From positions 1-22,708 of the forward strand of contig JAQVFD010000003.1 in the NCBI GenBank assembly GCA_028697435.1: 22,708 bases of DNA, in the 5' to 3' direction. The notes below the pieces were generated by a model, which had not been told where the DNA came from, did not search any database, and saw nothing but the letters and a program-made list of their open reading frames with translations. The position numbers and the translations under genes were made by a program. The stretch's first letter is position 1, and every line of letters starts with the position of its first letter. The stretch comes from Clostridiaceae bacterium (lineage in GTDB: Bacteria; Bacillota; Clostridia; Lutisporales; Lutisporaceae). Positions 14,759-21,071 of the stretch are shown here, piece by piece.

Positions 14759-15643
14759 TCAGATATCCCCGAAAATCCTCTCACGTATCTGTCTTCCTGT
14801 AGGTGTCTCCGCAAGTCCGCCCGTTCCGGTCTCCCGAAGCTCACAGGGCAGGGATTTTCCTACCTTCAGCATGGCTTCCACTACCTCATCAAAGGGTATT
14901 ATGCTTGTGATGCCTGCCAATGCCAGATCTGCAGATATAAGAGCATTTGTGGTACCAATGGCATTCCTCTTAATACAGGGCGCCTCAACCAGACCTGCTA
15001 TGGGGTCGCATACCAATCCCAATATGTTCTTTATTGAAATTGCTGCCGCATCTAGTGCCTGTGCGGGAGTACCCCCTAACATTTCAACTATGGCTGACGC
15101 TGCCATTGCTGCTGCCGCACCGGTTTCTGCCTGACAGCCTCCCTCAGCTCCTGCCACAGTTGCGTTATTTGTTATCAAATATCCAACCGCCGAAGCAGTG
15201 AATAAAGCATTGATTACATCCTCATCAGTTTTGCCAAAACGCTCAGCTGTTGTAATTATTGCACCGGGCAGTATTCCGCTGGACCCTGCCGTGGGAGCTG
15301 CTACTATCTGACCCATGGCGCCATTTACCTCCAATACAGCCATAGCTGCAGCCACTGCCTTGTTTAACTCCTGACCGGCCACCGTCTGACCCTTTTCATG
15401 ATAATATCTAAGTTTTTTAGCATCTCCACCGGTCAAACCACTGACAGACCTGATATCTTCAGTCAGACCTCTTTCTATGGCTCTCTTCATGACCGACAGG
15501 TTTTCCTGCATCTCACTTATTATTGAATCCTTACTCTTCTGTGATAAATATACCTCTCTCGCCAGCATTATTTCGAATATCTTAACATTACTTTTACTGC
15601 ACATGCTCAACAGCTCAGAACCGCTTGTAAAACTTATACTCAT
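14759..15643 (-). CDS. sdaAA: L-serine dehydratase, iron-sulfur dependent, alpha subunit
   Basis: 294 residues from the ATG at 15643, chosen because GAGGAAG lies before it; a GTG at 15664 overlaps the sdaAB stop. With SdaAB it converts L-serine to pyruvate and ammonia using an oxygen-sensitive 4Fe-4S cluster. Landmarks are GLTGGDAKKL, AAPTAGSSGILPGA, EGGCQAETGAAAAM and CDPIAGLVEAPCIKRNA, which hold the likely cluster cysteines, and the C-terminal RETGTGGLAETPTG. It is the second gene of the sda operon, about 17 bases after sdaAB, and may be followed on the same transcript by the macro, metallopeptidase and yedK genes. Confidence 0.95.
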   Translation of the reverse strand: MSISFTSGSELLSMCSKSNVKIFEIMLAREVYLSQKSKDSIISEMQENLSVMKRAIERGLTEDIRSVSGLTGGDAKKLRYYHEKGQTVAGQELNKAVAAAMAVLEVNGAMGQIVAAPTAGSSGILPGAIITTAERFGKTDEDVINALFTASAVGYLITNNATVAGAEGGCQAETGAAAAMAASAIVEMLGGTPAQALDAAAISIKNILGLVCDPIAGLVEAPCIKRNAIGTTNALISADLALAGITSIIPFDEVVEAMLKVGKSLPCELRETGTGGLAETPTGRQIRERIFGDI

Positions 15644-15660
15644 AATATCTTCCTCTTTCT

Positions 15661-16329
15661 TCACATTGCTTCTATTAGATATACGTCCTTGATCTCATCG
15701 CTTAACGCCCTGACCTGAGAAACGACTTTTTTGGGGATCACATTGTCAGTCTCCAAGATCATGAAGGCATCCTGCCCTTTGCTGTGCCTGAAAACCCGCA
15801 TAAATGCAATATTGATATTGAACTGTCCCATGAGACCGGTTACATCTCCTATAACCCCGGGACGATCAAGATGTCGTATCACCAGGGTAGGATATTCTCC
15901 GGTGAACTCAATCGCCAATCCATTGAGCTGTACCACCTTGATATTTCCGCCACCGATAGAGCTTCCAACTACTTCCGTTTTCTTACCGCCACTGCCGGTA
16001 ATCATCATTTTAACAGTATTGGGATGAGGCGGCTCTGCATCACTGATAACAAATTCATATACCAAGCCCGCCGATCTTGCCAGCTCCAGGGAACTGCTAA
16101 GGTTGGGATCATCAGGTTCCATACCCATTATTCCTGCCAGGAGAGCACGGTCAGTTCCATGACCTTTGTAGGTTTTTGCAAAAGAGCCGTATAACGTAAA
16201 TGTCACCTGGGCAACATCGTTGCCGCTGATTCTTCTTGCCACTTTGCCCAATCGCGCCGCTCCTGCGGTGTGAGAGCTGGAGGGCCCCACCATCCTGGGT
16301 CCTATAATATCAAATACACTATAATCCAT
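15661..16329 (-). CDS. sdaAB: L-serine dehydratase, iron-sulfur dependent, beta subunit
   Basis: 222 residues, full length. MDYSVFDIIGPRMVGPSSSH is the conserved substrate-site opening. HGTDRALLAGIMGMEPDD follows, and the C-terminal part from about 150 is an ACT domain (LVIRHLDRPGVIGDVTGLM), which probably senses serine. AAGGAGACC lies before the ATG. The promoter (CTGAAA, 17 bases, TATAAT at 16366-16394) and the first 25 codons are duplicated at 17.8-18.0 kb. In the 75 coding bases shared by the two copies only two changes are seen, both silent. Confidence 0.95.
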   Translation of the reverse strand: MDYSVFDIIGPRMVGPSSSHTAGAARLGKVARRISGNDVAQVTFTLYGSFAKTYKGHGTDRALLAGIMGMEPDDPNLSSSLELARSAGLVYEFVISDAEPPHPNTVKMMITGSGGKKTEVVGSSIGGGNIKVVQLNGLAIEFTGEYPTLVIRHLDRPGVIGDVTGLMGQFNINIAFMRVFRHSKGQDAFMILETDNVIPKKVVSQVRALSDEIKDVYLIEAM

Positions 16330-16394
16330 AGCTGGTCTCCTTATAATAATAAGATAGGTAATATTATTATATCTTATTAATGGAAAATTTTCAG
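16255..16394 (-). repeat. Duplicated sdaAB 5' segment, copy 1 (intact gene)
   Basis: This 140-base segment covers the promoter, leader and first 25 codons of sdaAB. It recurs at 17825-17963 with eight substitutions and one indel by my alignment. Weaker similarity, including AAGCTTGAT, may continue upstream to about 16438 and 18001. Confidence 0.9.
16366..16394 (-). promoter_or_regulatory. Promoter of the sdaAB-sdaAA operon
   Basis: On the minus strand CTGAAA (16389-16394) and TATAAT (16366-16371) are 17 bases apart, and the ATG lies 36 bases after the -10. The same two hexamers and spacing survive in the duplicate copy. Confidence 0.6.
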
Positions 16395-16574
16395 TCTAAG
16401 ATGTGTGGGCGGGTTAAATAGCAATAGAAAAGCTTGATTATCTACGATTCTAGATATATGGATAATTGGCAGTTTTATATGTTCCCTCATACTGGGTGGA
16501 ACGATAGCATCAGATTGATGTCTGGTATGTATTTTATCATTTGCCCGTTCTCGGGAATAAGTCAGGGTACAGAT

Positions 16575-17465
16575 TTATTCTTCTACAATGTTGTCTTCCT
16601 GCTCGTAATAGTAGGAATAGTCTACACCTTTCATAAAGACCTCGCGGTCGTTAATCTTGTCCGTTAAAGCAGACTTCAATAAGGCTTTTATTTGTGCCAG
16701 ATTTGAAACGCTTTTTTCCATGGCGGAGAGGTAGTCTTTCTTGTTGATTTTACTCCAATCAACACAGAGTTTCAGGTTCTTTTTAAGCATCAGGTCGAGC
16801 CAAATCCTCGTGCTTCTGCCGTTGCCCTCCATAAACGGGTGAGCGACATTCATCTCCACATATTTATCTGCAATTTAGTCAAAGGTGCTTTCGGGCATTT
16901 TTTCAATTTTATTTAGAGTCTTCGGCAAGTAACGAGCCATTGCAAACTGGAAGCCACCTTTGGCTATATTGAGCGTTCTGATCTGCCCGGCAAAATCATA
17001 AAGCCCACCAAACAGATAGCCGTGAATCTGCTGCAAGCCCTTGACTGTTCCGACCTCTAATGTGTCAAGCAGGGAACTGTCAAAAAGCGCATATGCCTTG
17101 CTCTTGCTTTTTCCATCAATTGTTTCATCGCTGTATGTGAACCATTCAATGAAGCGATTTGCTTTTTTACTTGGAAAATTTTTTGCGAGTGCGATGATAC
17201 CGTCATAATCAAAAGTATCAGTAAGATATTTTTTTCCATCTGAGGCTGTCAATTTCAGTTGGTTAGCTCGACTAACCAACTCGCTATTTTCTTTTTTCAA
17301 TTTCGTTTTTAGATATTTCCAGTAATTTCGATTTTTTTCATAATCGCTTTCGCTGCGCAAAACTCCGACTATGTCAAGCACAGAAAACCACCATTTAGAA
17401 TTCGCGTCGTCCCATACGGCACGAACTTCCGCATCGTCAAAAAAGCGAATTGATATTTTATTCAT
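16575..17465 (-). pseudogene. Fic-family protein gene, interrupted by one stop codon
   Basis: One reading frame of about 297 codons is broken only by TAA at 16875-16877. The first part (196 residues) has a Bro-N/antirepressor-like opening (VRAVWDDANSKWWFSVLDIV), a DNA-damage-type linker and the start of the Fic fold (YDFAGQIRTLNIAKGGFQFA). After the stop the same frame continues with IADKYVEMNVAHPFMEGNGRSTR, the Fic active-site motif HPFxxGNGRxxR. Fic enzymes transfer AMP or other nucleotides to proteins. The stop would remove the catalytic loop; a GAA to TAA change is the simplest cause, as ESTFD-E-I fits relatives from memory. Restart at GTG 16859 is possible. AAGGAGG precedes the ATG, which overlaps the upstream GyrI-like frame by 4 bases. 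Confidence 0.85.
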
Positions 17466-17899
17466 TTAGGAAACCTCCTTATCGGATGCCGAAGCACCGT
17501 CTTTAGCTTCTCCGGCGCAACCTTGCGAGGGTCGGAGAGGTAAATCTCGTGATGGCGGCGAGTGCCACTCATATCAATAACATATCCGCTATCAATCGCA
17601 AAACGGTCAAGCAAAGCCACCGTAGCAGGTTCATCGTCATACGAGCCAATGTGCAAAACCTGAACGCACAAACCCTCGGTTATTTTTTCAAGCCGAGCCT
17701 TTGAAACATCAAGGCTTGGCTTTTTCTTTGCGAGTGTGACCTTGGCTGTATCAAAAACCTCTACCGTTACAAAGTCGGGCTGACGAATAAGCATTGTCCA
17801 TACGAACTTGCTCTTATCAGCAATCGCCGCACCTGCGGTGTGAGAGCTGGAGGGTCCCACCATCCTGGGTCCTATAATATCAAATACACTATAATCCAT
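17462..17899 (-). CDS. Chimeric ORF: SdaAB N-terminus fused to truncated GyrI-like domain
   Basis: 145 residues. Residues 1-25 are identical to SdaAB. From residue 26 the sequence changes to a GyrI-like (small-molecule binding) domain, seen as LIRQPDFVTVEVF, EGLCVQVLHIGSYDDEPATV, and HHEIYLSDPRKVAPEKLKTV. GyrI-like proteins of this type are usually about 200 residues, so roughly the first 90 are missing and half of the ligand fold is lost. The frame is open from the duplicated sdaAB start with the duplicated promoter and an AGGAG-type site, so it may be expressed, but it may have no function. It overlaps the broken Fic gene by 4 bases. Confidence 0.8.
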   Translation of the reverse strand: MDYSVFDIIGPRMVGPSSSHTAGAAIADKSKFVWTMLIRQPDFVTVEVFDTAKVTLAKKKPSLDVSKARLEKITEGLCVQVLHIGSYDDEPATVALLDRFAIDSGYVIDMSGTRRHHEIYLSDPRKVAPEKLKTVLRHPIRRFPK

Positions 17900-17963
17900 A
17901 ACTTGCTCCTTATTATAATAAGATCGGTAATATTATTATAACTTATTGATGGAAAATTTTCAG
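17825..17963 (-). repeat. Duplicated sdaAB 5' segment, copy 2 (promoter and 25 codons)
   Basis: Copy of 16255-16394. It keeps -10 (17935-17940) and -35 (17958-17963) at 17-base spacing, the ribosome site and the start codon. Similarity stops inside codon 26, where the GyrI-like sequence begins, so this is the fusion point. Confidence 0.9.
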
Positions 17964-18125
17964 TTGTAAAAAACATGTGAGTTAATGTCAAGTAAGCTTG
18001 ATATGTCTCATAAAGCTTTTGATCTTTTGGTACTAATTTTATACAATAAGTTTAAAATAACAAAATCTAAAAAGTAACTAAGGTGGGAAATAAGAGAGGT
18101 GTTAAAGAAATGATATTTAAAACAG

Positions 18126-18238
18126 ACTGCCGTCTTCGTTTAGCACTCTTCGATAAATACCTGCCATACCGAAAACCTGAGCATAAGCTGTTCAATTCCG
18201 CTGTCAAGCTGATACCTGCCGCACATAGAAGCACCTCC
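18126..18238 (-). pseudogene. Remnant of a second yedK gene with internal deletion
   Basis: The 62 bases at 18177-18238 match 13328-13389 of intact yedK (ribosome site, start codon, first 17 codons) with three differences. The 50 bases at 18126-18175 match 12970-13019 with about five. The 308 bases between (13020-13327 in the intact gene) are gone; a short AAA run at both ends suggests deletion at microhomology. The reading frame starts MCGRYQLDSGIEQLMLRF, then shifts and stops. The rest of the 3' end is also missing. It lies just downstream of the sirtuin gene. The surrounding 17964-18125 and 18239-18261 hold nothing I recognise. Confidence 0.88.
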
Positions 18239-18261
18239 CAAAGTATTTGTACCTCAATAAA

Positions 18262-18981
18262 TTAATCCAAAAGCATTTCTACCTTTGTCAAAACATCTCT
18301 TGCACTTCCTTCTATCACTAAGTCAAATTGACTGCTACTACTGCCTGTATCTAAATTGATATAGACCTTTTTTCCTTCGCATAGTTCCGGCAGCTGGTTT
18401 ACCGGATATACCTGAAGACTTGTTCCTATGACAATCACAAGATCAGCTTTACTGATTGCACATGTTGCATTATCCAATGCTTCATATGGAAGGGATTCTC
18501 CGAATAGTACAACATTTGGTCTGAGTTTTCCCCCACATTTTGTACACGGCTTCTTTTCCACAAAATCCTTTAATACTGCTGCATTGTTGCAGTCCTCACA
18601 TCTGACAGTCCTAATATTTCCGTGCAATTCATATACATTGCAGCTTCCTGACTCCTGATGAAACCGGTCAACATTTTGTGTTGCAATGCAATGTACCAGA
18701 CCCCTTTTCTCCCATTCAGCCAATACTTTATGACCTTCATGGGGCTTACAGCCTTCAAGTGTATTTATGCGCATTATATAGAAGTCTCTAAACAGCTCAT
18801 ACTGGTTTTCCAATGCATATCTTGAAGCAACCGTTGTAGGATCAATATTTCTCCACCACCCGCTTGCCGAACGGAAGTCCGGGATGCCGCTCTCGGTTGA
18901 TATTCCGGCTCCGGTCAAAACCACAGTGTATTTTGACTGCTTCATCCATGATGCCAGCAGGCTTAATTTATTGCTATCCAT
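18262..18981 (-). CDS. Sir2-family NAD-dependent protein deacylase
   Basis: 239 residues from the ATG at 18981, chosen because GAGGAGGG lies just before it; an ATG at 19005 is an alternative. Sirtuins remove acyl groups from lysine using NAD, yielding O-acyl-ADP-ribose and nicotinamide. Landmarks are TGAGISTESGIPDFRS, TQNVDRFHQESG, the catalytic His in ELHGN, two zinc Cys pairs (CEDC and CTKC), FGESLP and GTSLQVYPVN. The lysine-acyl versus long-chain preference is not clear. The product O-acetyl-ADP-ribose is a substrate of macro domain proteins, one of which lies 3.5 kb away. Confidence 0.95.
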   Translation of the reverse strand: MDSNKLSLLASWMKQSKYTVVLTGAGISTESGIPDFRSASGWWRNIDPTTVASRYALENQYELFRDFYIMRINTLEGCKPHEGHKVLAEWEKRGLVHCIATQNVDRFHQESGSCNVYELHGNIRTVRCEDCNNAAVLKDFVEKKPCTKCGGKLRPNVVLFGESLPYEALDNATCAISKADLVIVIGTSLQVYPVNQLPELCEGKKVYINLDTGSSSSQFDLVIEGSARDVLTKVEMLLD

Positions 18982-19018
18982 AGGACGACCCTCCTCATTT
19001 CTCATGTGTCTTTATACC

Positions 19019-19213
19019 TCAATAGGAATTATTCTTGCTTTCTCTCGGCTCCCAGTTTTTCTTACTATTCTCAATTTGTTCAGGCGATAAATAAGGGAAT
19101 ACATTTTTCTCTGCTTCTTCATATGTACATTCAACCCAATATGAATCTATAACATCACTTACCCATTCCCCGTTAAAAAAATTACAGTCTGGCCAGTAAA
19201 GTTTGATTATCAT
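19019..19213 (-). CDS. Small hypothetical protein
   Basis: 64 residues, acidic and rich in aromatic residues (LYWPDCNFFNGEW, VIDSYWVECTYEEAEKNVFPYL). AAGGGGGTG sits at good spacing before the ATG, which is the main reason to believe it. I recognise no domain. It lies upstream of the sirtuin gene on the same strand, 37 bases from its start. Confidence 0.6.
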   Translation of the reverse strand: MIIKLYWPDCNFFNGEWVSDVIDSYWVECTYEEAEKNVFPYLSPEQIENSKKNWEPRESKNNSY

Positions 19214-19258
19214 GAATGCACCCCCTTGTTTACATTGACGTATAATCTTTTCGTTTAT

Positions 19259-20551
19259 CTAATAATCCATATCATGACTTATTATATACCCCAGCTCATT
19301 TGCTTTTCTGATGAATTTATTGATATTGCTATTATGCTCATCATTTCTGTTTATTCCCCACTGTGAACAAACTGCTATTTTCTCATCACTTAATTGGACA
19401 ACTTCATCATCCTTAATAAAGTGTCTCGGTATATCTGTTTCTTTATATATTTCAGCGGCAGATTCCAAGCTTTGAAATACACCATACTTCGTACCTTGCA
19501 TATTATCAGGGAAAATTCTCTTTAACTCTTTATATGTGACATTTGGATTGTCATTAACATACTTTTTAATTACAGCCAATACCAACCGGTTTTTTGCGTA
19601 TTTACTCCCATTAAAACTATACTTTGAAGTATCCTTATTACTTGCTTTTATCACAGCTTCCAAACCGTTATTAATACTTATCCTATCCTCGTCTGAGATT
19701 TCCGGATCATCTTTTAGGGCTGATATTGCAGCAATCAACAATTCCTTATGTGCTTCCCAAAAGTTCCTGAGTAAATTCCTTTCCCGTTCACCGATTGCCA
19801 TCACAATATCACCTCTTTCTGATTCTTTTGTATCCAGTTGGAGTGCCGGATAACTTAGCGTTCTTAAATAATTTTCTATAAACATCCTTGCTTCATCGGG
19901 TATTTTTAGCCTTTTACACGGTTCTATTATGTAATCAACTATGTACTGATAGTTCAACTGTATATAGTTTTTGCATTCACATTCAGGTTCTGATAAATTT
20001 TCAAATTCAGCATTGGATAGCGGAGTCAAGAATACAAATATCGATTTATAACATTCTTTCTTAGACCATTCATAATATCTGGTAGTCTGCTTATCTCCTT
20101 CCCTTGATTTAACCTTGTTTTCAATAACCAGAGAAAGCTTCAATGGTTCATTTTGTATTATTACATCCAATTCAATATAGATATCGATAAAACCATTGCC
20201 TCCTGCATTCTTTTCTCTTTGAACAATAACATTATCAATATCATAATTACCCGAAATTATGATGTCTTCTATTTCCAACGGAAACTTATTTTCTTTATTA
20301 GTTTTTTGAAACTTGTTGACAATCAGTGCTAGTGTCTCCAACAATTTTCTAATAGCATAATCACCTAGTTCGTGATTTGCTTTCGGATTAAACAGCCATG
20401 CGAGAAACTCGCTATGAATCGTTTCCTTTCTTGATAAATTAAGAATATTGAAAAAAGAGCTTTGTGAATAATATGAATATAACTCCTGATACTCAGCACT
20501 GTTCACAAGATTTATAATATCCTCTTTTATTTTTACAATATCATATTGCAT
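19259..20551 (-). CDS. PD-(D/E)XK nuclease superfamily protein
   Basis: 430 residues. The catalytic core is visible as Glu48 (HSEFLAWLF), Asp123 (GFIDIYIELD) and Glu144-Asn-Lys146 (LSLVIENKVKSREGDKQTTRYYEW), an arrangement typical of the PDDEXK_4 type seen in accessory and defence loci. From about 215 the protein is helical, and residues 310-345 (KNRLVLAVIKKYVNDNP, VTYKELKRIFPDNMQG) resemble a winged-helix module found in restriction-linked proteins. The target is unknown. AGGAGGAAG precedes the ATG. A palindrome lies 15-31 bases before the start, so the gene may be repressed. No methylase is in the window. Confidence 0.85.
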   Translation of the reverse strand: MQYDIVKIKEDIINLVNSAEYQELYSYYSQSSFFNILNLSRKETIHSEFLAWLFNPKANHELGDYAIRKLLETLALIVNKFQKTNKENKFPLEIEDIIISGNYDIDNVIVQREKNAGGNGFIDIYIELDVIIQNEPLKLSLVIENKVKSREGDKQTTRYYEWSKKECYKSIFVFLTPLSNAEFENLSEPECECKNYIQLNYQYIVDYIIEPCKRLKIPDEARMFIENYLRTLSYPALQLDTKESERGDIVMAIGERERNLLRNFWEAHKELLIAAISALKDDPEISDEDRISINNGLEAVIKASNKDTSKYSFNGSKYAKNRLVLAVIKKYVNDNPNVTYKELKRIFPDNMQGTKYGVFQSLESAAEIYKETDIPRHFIKDDEVVQLSDEKIAVCSQWGINRNDEHNSNINKFIRKANELGYIISHDMDY

Positions 20552-20565
20552 TTCTTCCTCCTGTT

Positions 20566-20582
20566 ATCATATGTGATATGAT
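20566..20582. promoter_or_regulatory. Operator-like palindrome before the PD-(D/E)XK gene
   Basis: ATCATAT-GTG-ATATGAT is a perfect 7-bp inverted repeat. It lies between a possible minus-strand promoter (TTGACT 20611-20616, TATAGT 20590-20595, a short 15-base spacing) and the ATG at 20551, where a repressor would block transcription. Confidence 0.5.
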
Positions 20583-20619
20583 TTGTCTCACTATATGACA
20601 TTACTGATTTAGTCAATAT

Positions 20620-20930
20620 ATATATCGGAACATCCGGGCGGCTATTCCGGAAACATTCGGACACTTTGCCGGCTAACTTGATTGTAAAATAATTGCTGTA
20701 TTTGAGCAACAATAATTAGCATTATTTAGACCTTTTTCAGGTTCTGCATCTTCCTGGCTGCTACAACCGCTCTCTACGAGAGCTTTGAGTCAAGCTCCAG
20801 AATATATGAGTTATGAATGATTCTATCCATTATTGCATCGGCTATTGTCGGGTCAGAGAAATGCTCGCACCACTGATATTCTAAAGTATATGACTTCAAA
20901 CCTATATCATTGAGCATGTTAAATATAGTA
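20620..20930 (-). mobile_element. IS21-family insertion sequence scar
   Basis: The scar holds the 3' end of istB and, beyond it, a run of TCCGG/TTCGG repeats (20627-20675: CATCCGGGCGG, TATTCCGGAAAC, ATTCGGACAC) like the multiple end repeats of IS21 elements. istA and most of istB are absent, so it cannot move. The borders are approximate. Confidence 0.6.
20774..20917 (-). pseudogene. Fragment of istB (IS21 transposition helper ATPase)
   Basis: An open stretch of 47 codons reads GLKSYTLEYQWCEHFSDP followed by TIADAIMDRIIHNSYILEL, matching the C-terminal part of IstB (GDPTIADAIxDRxxHxxxxxxL). The Walker motifs and the first 200 or so residues are missing. After the stop codon at 20774 the same frame carries a basic tail, RAVVAARKMQNLKKV, ending at 20726. 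Confidence 0.75.
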
Positions 20931-20990
20931 TATTACTTTTTCTGGTTTATTAAATGATGAATGTGTCTTTTCTATAAGTGTCAGGCACGA

Positions 20991-21037
20991 CAGTTAAGCA
21001 GTTATTGTTTAAGGGCGTAAATATAACTGTCTAACTG
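20991..21037. repeat. Imperfect 15-bp inverted repeat downstream of the helicase gene
   Basis: CAGTTAAGCAGTTAT (20991-21005) pairs with ATAACTGTCTAACTG (21023-21037) with two mismatches and a 17-base loop. It lies just after the stop of the helicase gene, but no T tract follows on the minus strand, so a terminator role is uncertain. Besides this and the IS21 scar I see nothing else in the 520 bases between the helicase and nuclease genes. Confidence 0.5.
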
Positions 21038-21071
21038 ATATGTCTAGTATCAAAAATTTTCATCAGTATAC

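Noticed and set aside
16398..16574. Extra gene between Fic and sdaAB
   Set aside because: Open frames exist on both strands, but none has a ribosome site or recognisable motif.
16575..17899. Functional Fic/GyrI toxin-antitoxin pair
   Set aside because: The Fic frame is broken before its active site, the GyrI-like domain is truncated, and GyrI-like domains are not known to me as Fic antitoxins.
18083..18265. Plus-strand ORF of 60 codons
   Set aside because: Most of it is the antisense of the yedK remnant, so it is not a gene of its own.
20971..20994. REP/RAYT-type repeat (GTGTCAGGCAC motif)
   Set aside because: Only one partial copy is seen, with no paired motif or Y1 transposase nearby.
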